From an uncultured Planctomycetales bacterium (GTDB taxonomy: Bacteria; Planctomycetota; Planctomycetia; Pirellulales; Thermoguttaceae), in assembly GCA_937889015.1 (NCBI GenBank), contig CALARR010000418.1:1-61858 (forward strand): a stretch of DNA of 61,858 bases, read 5' to 3'. The position numbers were made by a program, and so were the translations under genes. Below, piece after piece: positions 42,270 to 52,170 of this stretch. The notes under the pieces are model-generated. The model made no database searches. It saw nothing but the letters and a program-made list of their open reading frames with translations, and was not told where the DNA came from. Each line of letters opens with the position of its first letter. The first letter of the stretch is position 1.

Positions 42270-43847
42270 ATGAGTATTGCACTACTCGTGTTGCTGTTGG
42301 CGCCGTCCAATCCCGATGTGGTCGTGGTTTGCCCTGCCGCCTTGCGTCCAGCGCTAGCACCTTGGCTGGCGCATCGAACTGGCCAGGGGCACCGCATGGA
42401 GTTGGTTTCCGGAGATCTGGGGCCCGAGGGCATTCGTCAGCGAATTAGACAGACAGGCCGTTCCGGCGACCTCAAATATGTCGTGCTGGTCGGCGACACG
42501 GAACCGGCCGTGGACGGCCGGGGAATGGGGGCCTGCGTGCCGGCCCACTACTACTCTGCCCGAGTCAATGTCCACTGGGGTTCTGAGCCTCAGATTGCCA
42601 CCGACAATGCCTACGCCGATCTGGACGAGGACGGCACTCCCGATGTGGCCGTCGGCCGACTGCCCGCCAAGACCCCGGAAGAGTTGCGCCTGTTGTTGAC
42701 CAAGATCGTGGCCTACGAGGAGTCGCATGACTTCGGCCCGTGGCGCCGGCAGGTCAATCTGGTGGCGGGCGTGGGAAACCTGGGCCCGGTGATCGACCTG
42801 GCCGTCGAGTCCGCGGCCCGCTACTTCATCCTGCGTGGTATCCCCGAGAGCTGTCAGATCGGCATGATTCAGAGCAACTGGCGCAGTCCTTACTGTCCCG
42901 ATCCACGGCGATACCATCGCACCGTCATCGACAGTCTGAACGCTGGGGCCCTCATGTGGGCCTATATGGGCCATAGCGATCCGCAACAGTTGGCCACCAT
43001 GGAAACCCCGAGTGGGCCGCAAGAGACTTTGTCGATCCGGGACGTGGGGGAACTGCAGGCCAAGCCCGGCCGGTCCCTGGCGGTACTGCTGTCCTGCTAC
43101 GCAGGCCGGTTTGACGGGCCCCAAGACTGCCTGGCGGAGCGGATGCTGTTGGCTCCAGGCGGTCCGGTGGCCGTGTTGGCGGGCTCGCGCGTGACGATGC
43201 CCTATGGGATGGCTGTGATGGGCAACGAACTGATGCGGCTGTGTTTCCACGAGCAAGTGCCGACTCTGGGCCAAACCGTCTTGACCGCCAAGCGACGGAT
43301 GCTCCAAGGTCCCGCCGAGGAGGCCGAGGTGCGGAAGACGCTGGATCTCTTGGCCGCGGCCATCAGTCCGCAGCCCCGGCTGCTCGAGGCCGAACGGGTC
43401 GAACACGTGATGATGTTCAACTTGCTGGGCGACCCGCTGCTAAGAATGCGACACCCCAAGCCGCTCGTATTGGAGCCGCCCGCGAGCCCCGTTGCTGGCG
43501 AGTTCCTGGTGGTCAGCGGCACCAGTCCAGTGGCCGGACGATGTGTCCTGGAACTGATCGTAGCACCCGGCCGACTTGTAAAACGCCCTGCTCCGCGCGT
43601 GGTCTTTCCACGCACCGATGAGCAGATGAACCGGCTGCAGGAGGATTTTCAGCGGGCCAACAATCTATGCCTGGCGTCGGTAGCTGGCGATGTGCCTGAA
43701 GGACGCTTTCAGATGCGTCTGGCCGTCCCCGAACAATCCGAAGGGCGGTGCTTTGTGAGGGCCTTTGTCCAAGGGCCGAGCGATTTTGCGATGGGCGCAG
43801 CGCCGGTGCGGGTCAGTCAACCCAAGCCGGACGAGACGGCCAATTGA
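42270..43847 (+). CDS. Gingipain-like C25-family cysteine peptidase
   Basis: The 525-residue protein begins with a short hydrophobic signal (MSIALLVLLLAPSNPD). The C25 fold is evident: 'DLKYVVLVGDTEPAV', 'TDNAYADLDEDGTPDVAVGR', 'LLLTKIVAYEES', then the catalytic dyad H235 in 'WAYMGHSDPQQ' and C276 in 'AVLLSCYAGRFDG'. It ends with a beta-sandwich region from about residue 405 and has no sorting tail. It should be an extracytoplasmic endopeptidase; specificity is unknown. I use the ATG at 42270 because it begins the signal sequence; the frame extends upstream without any feature. The giant alpha-2-macroglobulin-like gene is convergent to it. Confidence 0.82.
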   Translation: MSIALLVLLLAPSNPDVVVVCPAALRPALAPWLAHRTGQGHRMELVSGDLGPEGIRQRIRQTGRSGDLKYVVLVGDTEPAVDGRGMGACVPAHYYSARVNVHWGSEPQIATDNAYADLDEDGTPDVAVGRLPAKTPEELRLLLTKIVAYEESHDFGPWRRQVNLVAGVGNLGPVIDLAVESAARYFILRGIPESCQIGMIQSNWRSPYCPDPRRYHRTVIDSLNAGALMWAYMGHSDPQQLATMETPSGPQETLSIRDVGELQAKPGRSLAVLLSCYAGRFDGPQDCLAERMLLAPGGPVAVLAGSRVTMPYGMAVMGNELMRLCFHEQVPTLGQTVLTAKRRMLQGPAEEAEVRKTLDLLAAAISPQPRLLEAERVEHVMMFNLLGDPLLRMRHPKPLVLEPPASPVAGEFLVVSGTSPVAGRCVLELIVAPGRLVKRPAPRVVFPRTDEQMNRLQEDFQRANNLCLASVAGDVPEGRFQMRLAVPEQSEGRCFVRAFVQGPSDFAMGAAPVRVSQPKPDETAN

Positions 43848-43971
43848 CCTGCTCAATTCACCGCAGGCGCGCCATGCGGCGCAGTCCGCGCGTGGCTCCG
43901 CTCGCCAGACTCCTGCCCATCGTGTCGCAGGCAGAGGCTTACGATGACGGTGACGGTTCAGAGATCGGCGC

Positions 43972-46900
43972 TCAGGGGCGGGGAGAGGCGGCTGCGCGCG
44001 GCAACGGTTCTCGGCGCTCGGCCGCTAACGGAGCGCTGGATGGCGTGCTGACGCTCAAGGGTGCGGCCCATGCGCAGGCCTGCGGCGCGCTGTTCACATA
44101 GGCGAGCGAAGGTAGACTGGTGAATTTGCCAGCCAATGCGACCTGCAGTTCGAGCTTGATCGTCGTTTTGCGTGCGGCGGCGTAGCTTCGCCAGTAGAGA
44201 ACGACTTCTCGGCCGCGTTGCTCGTACTGATCCACAGTTCCGCTCTTCTTCAATGCGTCCAATTCCGCGGCGATGGGCTCCAGGCCCGCGGGAAGGCGCA
44301 GCCGGGCCAAGGTCAGCCCCAGCGGCTCACCGCTCGGATTCGACAACTCGGCGCGCAGCGTCACCCTTTCACCCTGGGCTGCTTCCCGGCGGTCGAGCTG
44401 CACTGCCAGGTGCAGCGGGGGCTGGGCGTCGGGCGGCGCCTTGGCCTGGTGATAGCCGGCCGTGAGGAGATAGGCCACGCGGCCTGCTCCGCCGCTGGAC
44501 AACGTCAGACGGATCTTGCCCGGCACGACCTTCGCGCCAAGGCGAATCGCAACCAACTGCGGACGGTCGCCGCCCAACGGCGCCTCGGCCAGAAGAGGTG
44601 TCCCCTGCTTGACCGTCAGTTTGCCCTTTTGCAGCGGCTTGCGCGCCGCGCGTGCATGTTCCACCAAGGCCTGGGCCGCCAGGAGTGTGGCCTGCGGCGA
44701 GCCCCAATCGCCAGAGCCGCGCCGTGCGGCTACGAGCCAATCGACAGCCTGCTGCGCGCGAGAGGCGTAGGCGGGCGACCTGAGCCAGGCCAGGGCCGCC
44801 AGCGCTGTCGTGGGAACGGTCAATGCCGGTTGGTCTGGGCTCTTGTCTGCGGCGCTGCCTGCCTCGACACGCCCATCTTCACGCTGGAACTTGCCCAGCT
44901 TGTCCAGCAATCCCTTGCGATCGCCGTTCTGGACGTAGCCGCTGGCGGCGACCAGAGCCAACAAATAGCGGTCCTTGGACGAGCTGGCCAACGCCAGCAC
45001 GCGCTTGCGCTCGGTCTCCAGGCCCTTGGCCCGTGGGTCCAGGCATCCCAGGATATAGGCCGCGGCACACTCCTGGGAGAAGCCCGCCCCGGTCACGCCG
45101 GCGGAGACATGGAACAGCCCCTTGCCGTCTCGGCGACGGAGAAGCCAGGCGCTGGTCCGCTCCTGCAACCGTGACTCCATTGGGGCGAAGCGTTCTGCCT
45201 CGCGCAGTGCTACCAGGCAATAGGCGGTGAGCGTCTCGGGCGCCGGACTGCCGCCGAACCAATCGAAGCCGCCGCTGGCGCTTTCAAAGGTCGCCAGGAG
45301 TTTAAGATTGTCCTGCAACCGCTGCCTGATCCGGCGCACCGATTCGGCGTCGACGAGACTGTTCTCTTCGACCTGCCTCAACAGGAGCGAATCCAGTTGC
45401 ACCAGGGTCGCCACATGTTCCGCGGAGGCCCCCGGTTCGGCCTGGAGCGACTCGCTGGCCCCCTGCAAGTCGGCCCAAGCGGCCGGGAAGACGCGCAAGA
45501 CAACATCCAGCGAGCCAGGCGCCACGTTGGCCGGCGTTTCCAGCAGCACTTCACGCTCACCGTCCAGCCAGCCGGCGGTCGTGGACTGGCCGGGATAGCC
45601 AGCCGGCACCACACTCAGGCTTTCCTGTTGCGCGACCGGCACGTTTGCAGCCAAGGCGGTCACATTCAGCAGGCAATTCGCGCCATAGGCCTGGGCTTTG
45701 AACCGAAAATCCTCGTAGCCTTGTCCTTGCGGTGGAATCTCCACTCGCCGGTGCATCGGTCCCTCAAGCTGAAGCTGCGCCGGAGAATCCAAACGCATCT
45801 CGGCCGCCAAGGGAGTCTCCAAGGCGTTGCTCAGGGAGGTCTGCATCTGCAGATGGTCGCCAGCCGTGAGTTCCTCCGGCAATCGCAGGGCCAAAGTCAA
45901 CGGTGCCTGCACAACCGCCTGCACGATTCGGCTGCCCAGGCGGCCCTCGCCCTGCGCATCGAGTTGAATTCGCAGACGAGCAGGCACGCTGGGCGTCTGG
46001 AAGCGGATCCTCGTGCGCCCCTCCGGATCAATCGGCAGCTTGGGGTCCCACAGCAGGTTGGCGCCGGACTCGTCGCGCAGGGCCGCGGCGTCCGATCCGA
46101 GCAAGAATCCGCCGCCGGCCTTCAGCGACCGATCTGCAGGCCGGGCCAACTGTTGCATCAACGAACCGTCGGTTTGTCGGGCCGGCTGCTGGCGCAAGAG
46201 GCTCTCGTCGACGGTGGGCATCTGACGTTCTCGGAATTCCTGGCCCCCTAGGCCCGGGGCGGGGGACGCCGTCGAACTCGGCGCCTGCTGCCGCGGCGCT
46301 TCGCGTTCCGATACCGCCGATTCATTCGCCCGGACTGCGGCTGGCGGCGACAGGGCCGGACGAGACTCGGCCGGCGCCGGCGAGCCTTTGGCTGTGACAG
46401 GGGCCTTGGGGGCGACGTCCAGCGAATCGGCCGCCTTGGATGGCGCCGCAGCCGGGGATCGCACGCCTGACGAGGGCATCTCCGGTAGTGCCATCTCTGC
46501 CTTGGCTGGCGCTGACTTGGTCCGGATCCTGTGATCGGCCGCCGGCGCCGTCGGCCGGGGAGACGCCGCGGGCTGGGCCACGGGCGATTCTCCCGCTTCC
46601 TTGCCGAACGCCGCAGACGGTGCCGCTGGCGTTCCGAACGCATCCTTGTCCAAGGTCTTCTTCTCGTCCTTAATCGTTGTTCGCAGGGCGTCGGTTTTCC
46701 CCGCGGCCTCGCCTCGTGCGCCGCGTGCCAGGCTCTCCCCGTCGACTTCCGACGAACGCGGCTGATAGGGGGCGAAGGCCACGGCCTGATCGCGAGCCGA
46801 CCGCAACCGATCGGGATCCATGAGGATGGCCCCGATGATGACGCAGGACATCGCGGCGCCCAGCGTGGGCACCCACAGCCGGATGCCCGAGATCACGTTC

Positions 46901-49314
46901 AGCATGGCCAACATGGCCACGAACAGCACCAGCCCGAACCCGCCAAAAAAGCTGACGGCGGTGACCGTTTCCAGCAATCGGGTGCGCTCCGCTCGATACA
47001 GCCTCAGGCTCTGCTGGTACTGGTCGCGGATGCGTCCCAAGTTGTCGTACATCAAGGGCGGCTTGCCCGCCGCGCCCAAGGCGGCCAGTTCCGCCAGTCG
47101 CCGATCACTGCGTCCTTCATCGCGAATCTGTTGCAGGGTGCGTTCCACGAACCGTCGCCAACCTTGAGTGCCCAAGAGCAGGTCCAGGGCCAACGTCGAG
47201 CGTGCGTCGTCGGCGAGATAGAAATCCGCATCCTTGACTTCCTCGGGACGCTCCAGCTCGCTGGTCAGCAGGAAATAGGCCATATCCGACGAGGTTGGCG
47301 CCGTCGCCGCCGGGCCGACCGACTCATTCAGCACACTGGCCCTCAGCACGGCGGGAACAGGCGTGTCCTTCTCGTCCGTGACCCGCAGGGCCAGATCCAG
47401 CGGTTGCCCCACCTGATAACGCAAATCCTCCGGTTCCATCTGCAACTGCAAGCGCTGTTGCGGCCGGCGGAAGACGAGCCGTTCGGCGATGGGCCGCGGG
47501 TGAGTGCTGCGGAAGTCATAGATCGTCAGCCGGATCACGCCTGCCACGTCGGCCGGCAAAGGCAAGACCACGTGTTGCACCGGGGTCTGCTGGGTCTTGG
47601 CGGTGACCAGCGTTTGCTGTCCAACTTGCACCCCGCGGCACCATGCCGACACGACCAGCGGCAGATGGTCCTTGCTGGCATACAGATCGAACTCCAGGGG
47701 GCGGCCGGCCTCAAACACGCCTGGGCCCGTGTTCAGCACCACGCGCTGATCGGGCGATACGGCCGACAGCCGCACGTCCTGCCGCACGCCCGAGGGTTCA
47801 AAGACTTTGACCCGGTATTGTTCGCCGGCGGCTGGCGTGAAGCCGAATTGCCCCAATCCGTTGTGGGTGCTCTCCAGCAGAGCCACTTCCTCATCACGGC
47901 TGTCCAGCAATACGCCGCGCAGCTTGCAGGGCTGCCCTTGGGGCGTGCGCGCGACGAAGTAGACGCGATTGTAGAGGCCGGCCGCAAGTTCGCCGCCCTC
48001 CGGAACGAACCGCACGTCCACACTCCCCAAGTCAATCGGGATCCTGGTCGTGCTGGCGACCGTGGTTCTTCCGTCGTGTGCGCTGACCTTCAGTTCCCCG
48101 TCGCCCCTCGCAATGCTCTTGGGCAACACGAATTCCACACGCAGATTGCCTTCGGCGTTGGCCTGAGTCACCGTGCGGAAGACGTTCTTGCCGTCGACCG
48201 TGGCTTCCAGGCTCACATGCGGTTCAGGCCGCGACTTGCGCACCGACACCAGGGTCACCACGGCTTCGCCCGCCCGATAGCTCTCCCGGGGAAAGGCCAC
48301 TTCCAAGCTGGCACCGGCCGTCTCGACCGGCGCCACGTCAAAGGCCGATCGCTGGGGGGCAAACAAGTCTTGATCGCCACTCACAACGCATTGGTAACGG
48401 CCGGTCGCGGCTTGCGCGGGCAATCGCCAACTGCCTACCGCCAAACCCGTCGTCGGAGAGACCGTCTGCCGCGATCCGGGAACAGCCTTTCCCTTCGGAT
48501 CGAGGATCTCTACCTGCAATGGCGTTTGCGGCCCAGCGCTGAGCCTGAAATGCGACAAGACCAGGCAGCGGTAGCGGAGCAGGTCTCCGGGGCGGTAACG
48601 CGGTCGGTCGGTCTCCACGTAGGCCAGGTAGCGAGGAGGTGCGACCTCCAAGGGCGAATCGAACTTCTCCAGGTTGCGGCCGGCCTTGGCCTCGACTTCG
48701 ATCCGCAGGTCGCCTCGAACCCGCAGGTCAGCCGGAACAATGACCTGCAACGTGCCTTGCCGATCCGTCTGGTCTGTCTGCCGCAGCAACTGCTGCCCCA
48801 GAGGCGTGGAGACCGACAACTCCACGTCCGCCACCACCGGGTTGCCGGCCACGTCGCTGGTGGCCACGTTGAAGATCGAAGGGGCCTCGGGCTGAAGGCG
48901 ACTGGGACCGGTGACCACCAGACGCAGATGGCTCTCGGCCAGGGCCGCCAACTGTTGACGATGGTAGACATATCCGCCCAGCGACACGGCCAACAGCAGC
49001 CCCGCAACCAGCCCCACCGACCAGGTCACGCCCCGCGAACGCCGCGAACGTTGCCTCGCTCGACCGCGGGCCATGGCCTTGGCCCGCGGGCTATCGCTGG
49101 TGGCCAGCTTCTGCAGGCTGCGATAATCCAGGGCTGGAGCCTTGCGCCGCGCTGCCTGGGCCGCCAACGACGCCGTGGCCTGGGCCTCGGCAAAGGCCTG
49201 CGCCAGCTCGGCATCGGATTGCATCCGCCGGCGCAGCTCTGCGGCTTCGGCCTCGGGCAGGAGGTCGTACACCAATTCCAGCAACTGCTGGCGCGTGGTC
49301 GAGTCCAGGGGCAT
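43972..49314 (-). CDS. Giant alpha-2-macroglobulin-like membrane protein with anti-sigma-like N-terminus
   Basis: The 1,780-residue protein starts with a short cytoplasmic helical domain (LLPEAEAAELRRRMQSDAEL, residues 18-37) like the N-terminus of planctomycete anti-sigma factors, then a helix at 96-117. The outer part has macroglobulin domains: the MG2 motif 'YVETDRPRYRPGDLLRYR' near 232, 'VRFVPEGGELAAGLYNRVYF' near 434 and 'LLLGTQGWRRFVERT' near 712. Two further membrane helices lie at about 784-806 and 813-832, then an Ala/Pro/Ser-rich linker (about 858-1080), and a C-terminal alpha-2-macroglobulin plus helical-toroid region. The thioester position reads PGASAEH instead of GCGEQ, so covalent trapping is not expected. 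It starts three bases after an ECF sigma gene, so I infer that it senses envelope or protease stress and restrains that sigma factor. Confidence 0.82.
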   Translation of the reverse strand: MPLDSTTRQQLLELVYDLLPEAEAAELRRRMQSDAELAQAFAEAQATASLAAQAARRKAPALDYRSLQKLATSDSPRAKAMARGRARQRSRRSRGVTWSVGLVAGLLLAVSLGGYVYHRQQLAALAESHLRLVVTGPSRLQPEAPSIFNVATSDVAGNPVVADVELSVSTPLGQQLLRQTDQTDRQGTLQVIVPADLRVRGDLRIEVEAKAGRNLEKFDSPLEVAPPRYLAYVETDRPRYRPGDLLRYRCLVLSHFRLSAGPQTPLQVEILDPKGKAVPGSRQTVSPTTGLAVGSWRLPAQAATGRYQCVVSGDQDLFAPQRSAFDVAPVETAGASLEVAFPRESYRAGEAVVTLVSVRKSRPEPHVSLEATVDGKNVFRTVTQANAEGNLRVEFVLPKSIARGDGELKVSAHDGRTTVASTTRIPIDLGSVDVRFVPEGGELAAGLYNRVYFVARTPQGQPCKLRGVLLDSRDEEVALLESTHNGLGQFGFTPAAGEQYRVKVFEPSGVRQDVRLSAVSPDQRVVLNTGPGVFEAGRPLEFDLYASKDHLPLVVSAWCRGVQVGQQTLVTAKTQQTPVQHVVLPLPADVAGVIRLTIYDFRSTHPRPIAERLVFRRPQQRLQLQMEPEDLRYQVGQPLDLALRVTDEKDTPVPAVLRASVLNESVGPAATAPTSSDMAYFLLTSELERPEEVKDADFYLADDARSTLALDLLLGTQGWRRFVERTLQQIRDEGRSDRRLAELAALGAAGKPPLMYDNLGRIRDQYQQSLRLYRAERTRLLETVTAVSFFGGFGLVLFVAMLAMLNVISGIRLWVPTLGAAMSCVIIGAILMDPDRLRSARDQAVAFAPYQPRSSEVDGESLARGARGEAAGKTDALRTTIKDEKKTLDKDAFGTPAAPSAAFGKEAGESPVAQPAASPRPTAPAADHRIRTKSAPAKAEMALPEMPSSGVRSPAAAPSKAADSLDVAPKAPVTAKGSPAPAESRPALSPPAAVRANESAVSEREAPRQQAPSSTASPAPGLGGQEFRERQMPTVDESLLRQQPARQTDGSLMQQLARPADRSLKAGGGFLLGSDAAALRDESGANLLWDPKLPIDPEGRTRIRFQTPSVPARLRIQLDAQGEGRLGSRIVQAVVQAPLTLALRLPEELTAGDHLQMQTSLSNALETPLAAEMRLDSPAQLQLEGPMHRRVEIPPQGQGYEDFRFKAQAYGANCLLNVTALAANVPVAQQESLSVVPAGYPGQSTTAGWLDGEREVLLETPANVAPGSLDVVLRVFPAAWADLQGASESLQAEPGASAEHVATLVQLDSLLLRQVEENSLVDAESVRRIRQRLQDNLKLLATFESASGGFDWFGGSPAPETLTAYCLVALREAERFAPMESRLQERTSAWLLRRRDGKGLFHVSAGVTGAGFSQECAAAYILGCLDPRAKGLETERKRVLALASSSKDRYLLALVAASGYVQNGDRKGLLDKLGKFQREDGRVEAGSAADKSPDQPALTVPTTALAALAWLRSPAYASRAQQAVDWLVAARRGSGDWGSPQATLLAAQALVEHARAARKPLQKGKLTVKQGTPLLAEAPLGGDRPQLVAIRLGAKVVPGKIRLTLSSGGAGRVAYLLTAGYHQAKAPPDAQPPLHLAVQLDRREAAQGERVTLRAELSNPSGEPLGLTLARLRLPAGLEPIAAELDALKKSGTVDQYEQRGREVVLYWRSYAAARKTTIKLELQVALAGKFTSLPSLAYVNSAPQACAWAAPLSVSTPSSAPLAAERREPLPRAAASPRP

Positions 49315-49317
49315 GTC

Positions 49318-49860
49318 CTATTCCAAGGCTTCCCGCAGTTTCCGCAAGGCGAGGCGCATCCGCGTCTTGACGGTTCCCACGGGCAAATTGGTCGATTCGG
49401 CGATTTGTTCGTAGGTCAATTGGCCGTTTTGGCGGAGCAGAAACACTTCCTGCTCTTGCGGCCGGAGCTTCAAGAGGGCCTGCTGCAGTCGGGCCAGTTC
49501 TTCGCGGCGCGAGGTGTCCAGCCCAATGGGCTCCTCGCCCGACACCAGGTTCGGTTGTCCGTCCACCAGCGGCCGGCGGCGACGGCGCCAGGCAGTCCCC
49601 CGCACATCACGGCCGGCGTTCAACGCGATGCGGAAGATCCAGGCCCTGAGGTTCTGCACGTTCGGCACGTCGGCCCGATGCCGCCAGCATTTCAGGAACG
49701 CTTCCTGCAACGCGTCGCGCGCATCCTCGGCGTTGCCCACCAGGTAATAGAGGGCGCCGAACAACTCGTCCTGGCCGTCGCGAAACGCCTGTTCGAGTTG
49801 TTCTTCGGCCCGCCCCTGGGCGGCTTCACCGGGATGCCGCAGCGCTCGGAGTTGATCCAT
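49318..49860 (-). CDS. ECF sigma-70 factor paired with the alpha-2-macroglobulin-like protein
   Basis: The 180-residue protein has sigma region 2 ('FGALYYLVGNAEDARDALQE' and 'NLRAWIFRIALN') and region 4 ('LLKLRPQEQEVFLLRQNGQL' and 'PVGTVKTRMRLALRKLR'), with nothing else, as in group 4 (ECF) factors. I start at ATG 49860, which has AGG six bases upstream. A GTG at 49905 would add 15 basic residues but has its purine run directly adjacent. The stop is three bases before the start of the giant partner gene, which strongly implies co-transcription and a sigma/anti-sigma relationship. Confidence 0.88.
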   Translation of the reverse strand: MDQLRALRHPGEAAQGRAEEQLEQAFRDGQDELFGALYYLVGNAEDARDALQEAFLKCWRHRADVPNVQNLRAWIFRIALNAGRDVRGTAWRRRRRPLVDGQPNLVSGEEPIGLDTSRREELARLQQALLKLRPQEQEVFLLRQNGQLTYEQIAESTNLPVGTVKTRMRLALRKLREALE

Positions 49861-50107
49861 CAGTCGCCTGTATAGACGGTTGACCACGAGGGCGCGTTTT
49901 GTCACCCTCGGTCAGAAGACGAGTTGGAACACCTGCGGTCGGCGCGCGGTAGGTGCCAAAACGGTGTCGCCAATGTCGCCGAACCTACCCCATAACCCGA
50001 TTGCCGACAAGGGGTTGGGGGCCAAGATCCACTGTCCAACGGCCCTTCGGAAGCCGTAATACCCGGGGGCGCAATCGGGCCAGCGGCAGATTCCCCTTCG
50101 GCCGCCG

Positions 50108-51964
50108 TCAAAATGGCCAAACCAGGGGGGCTACTCCGACCGTTACCCCCCATACAAGCAGGTCCAGCGGCACTCCCATCTTCAGGTAGTCCGAAAACCG
50201 ATACCCGCCCGGTCCATAGACCATCAAATTGGTCTGATATCCGATCGGGGTGGCGAAGCCGGCCGAGGCGGCCATCATCACGGCCACCAGGAAGGGCATC
50301 GCGTTGACCTCCAGGTTCTCGGCGGTGGACAAAGCGAAGGGAAACATCAACGCGGCCGCGGCGTTGTTCGTGACCAGTTCTGTGACCACCAATGTAACCC
50401 CGTAGATAGCCACTAGCGACAGCCAGGGGCTGCCACCCACGACGTTGATGATCGCATGCGTCACGCCATCCGCGGCCCCGCTCTTGTGCAGCGCGTGGCC
50501 GATGCCGAAACTTGCCGCGATGGCCAACAGCACTTGCCAGTCAATGCTCCGCCGGGCCTGCTCGGTACGGCAGCAGCCGGCCACAATCATCAGCAGCGCC
50601 GCCACCAGCGCCGCCTTGAGCATCGTTACGTCGCCCAGGTCAAAGACCCGGTCTCCCAGCGGAATCCGCAATGCACCAAAACTCTCGCTGACCGTCACCA
50701 CGAATACCATGACCACCAGAATGGCCAGGGCCAGCGCCGCTCGCTCGTATTGCGGTGGTGTGGAGTTCTCCAAACGGTTGATCAGGAAGAAGTGCTGGCT
50801 GTTGCGATGCTCTTGCACGAACGAGGGATGGGCCTCCAGCAGCAGCACGTCGCCGGCGCGGAGCACAATATCACCGATCTTGCTGCGCACGCGTTCGCCG
50901 TGTCGCGCTACGGCAATCACGACGGCGTTGTAGATGGAACGGAAGCGACCGTCGCGAATCGTCTGGCCCACCACCGGGCAACTGCTGCTGGTGACCGCCT
51001 CGATCAAGCACCGCTCGGAACGGCGCGAATCAAGCTTGAACAACTGATTGGTCGCGGGCACCAGGCCGCGGATTTTCTGCAGGTCGACCACCGAATCGAC
51101 GATGCCCACAAACAGCAACCGGTCGTTGCCCGCCAGACGCTGTTCGGGACCAACCGCAGGCAGGATCGTACCGCCACGCTCGATCTCGGCCAGGAACAAG
51201 CCGGGCAGATGGCGCAGGCCGGCCTCTTCGATCGACTTGCCCACCAGAGGACTACCTGGCTCGACCAACATCTCGACCGAATACTGTCGGGGATCGGCCA
51301 CGCTGCTGCCGGTCGCGCCTCTCTCGGGAAGGAGACGGCGTGCTGTCAGGATGATGAACATGATTCCTGCGACTGCACTAGGCACGCCGACCCAGGCAAT
51401 GTCGAACATGCCCAACTCGCGAGGGAAATGCGGCGTTGCGCCCGTCGCGGCCAGGGTATCGTAACTGCTGATCAACAGGCCATTGACCACCAGGTTCGTG
51501 CTGGTGCCAATCAGCGTGCAGGTGCCGCCGAGAATCGACGCATAGCTCAGGGGAATCATCAGCTTGGACGGGGCGATGCGGTAGTGCTTGGCCCAGTCGT
51601 TTACTGCGGGAATGAGCATCGCCACCAACGGCGTGTTGTTCATGAAACCACTCAGCGCCGCCGTCGGGACCATCATCCGCCACAAGGCATGAGCCAGAGA
51701 TCGCGGACGTCCAAACAGCCGTTCGGCCATCCAGGTCACAGCCCCCGTCTCGACCACGCCTGCCCCCACCACAAACAGCACGCCGACGGTGATCATGCCT
51801 TCGTTGGCGAAGCCGGCCAGGGCCTCCTTGGTGGTCAGAATGCCTGAGGCCAACAAGACGACCAGTCCCCCGATCAGCACCAGGTCGGGGGCGATCTGCG
51901 TGAACGTCAACAGCAGCAGCACCCCACCCACCAGTGCCAGCGAAAACCAAGCATCAAACCCCAT
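50108..51964 (-). CDS. DASS/SLC13-type transporter with two RCK_C (TrkA-C) domains
   Basis: The 618-residue polytopic protein starts with helices 'FSLALVGGVLLLLTFTQIAP', contains the signature 'GFMNNTPLVAMLIPAVNDW' and 'GTCTLIGTSTNLVVNGLLI', and repeats the arrangement in the second half with 'ELVTNNAAAALMFPFAL' and 'GFATPIGYQTNLMVYGPGG'. Between the halves (about residues 205-370) are two RCK_C regulatory domains ('VGKSIEEAGLRHLPGLFLAE' and 'VVGQTIRDGRFRSIYNAVV'). This layout is that of bacterial sodium-coupled dicarboxylate, sulfate or other anion importers; the substrate is undetermined. The ATG at 51964 follows AGGAGGGG. It is divergent from the sigma factor at 52171. Confidence 0.88.
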   Translation of the reverse strand: MGFDAWFSLALVGGVLLLLTFTQIAPDLVLIGGLVVLLASGILTTKEALAGFANEGMITVGVLFVVGAGVVETGAVTWMAERLFGRPRSLAHALWRMMVPTAALSGFMNNTPLVAMLIPAVNDWAKHYRIAPSKLMIPLSYASILGGTCTLIGTSTNLVVNGLLISSYDTLAATGATPHFPRELGMFDIAWVGVPSAVAGIMFIILTARRLLPERGATGSSVADPRQYSVEMLVEPGSPLVGKSIEEAGLRHLPGLFLAEIERGGTILPAVGPEQRLAGNDRLLFVGIVDSVVDLQKIRGLVPATNQLFKLDSRRSERCLIEAVTSSSCPVVGQTIRDGRFRSIYNAVVIAVARHGERVRSKIGDIVLRAGDVLLLEAHPSFVQEHRNSQHFFLINRLENSTPPQYERAALALAILVVMVFVVTVSESFGALRIPLGDRVFDLGDVTMLKAALVAALLMIVAGCCRTEQARRSIDWQVLLAIAASFGIGHALHKSGAADGVTHAIINVVGGSPWLSLVAIYGVTLVVTELVTNNAAAALMFPFALSTAENLEVNAMPFLVAVMMAASAGFATPIGYQTNLMVYGPGGYRFSDYLKMGVPLDLLVWGVTVGVAPLVWPF

Positions 51965-52170
51965 TGGCCCCTCCTGTAGGGTGGTTTGGCGTGCTGAATC
52001 TGCCAGACCAGTCATGTTATCAGCCGACGGCGCACAGGCCAATTCTAGAGAGCCCGCGCGCCGAGGGTAGAGCCTGGCCGATGGCGCCCCGGATCGTGCC
52101 TCACATCTTCGCGCCGAGTTTGCCCTTTCCTGTGTCGAATCCGGTCCCAACGACAATAATAGGTAGTATC

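Noticed and set aside
46531..49875. Plus-strand frame of 1,114 codons opposite the alpha-2-macroglobulin-like gene
   Set aside because: It is antisense to well-supported sigma and macroglobulin genes and has no recognisable domain.
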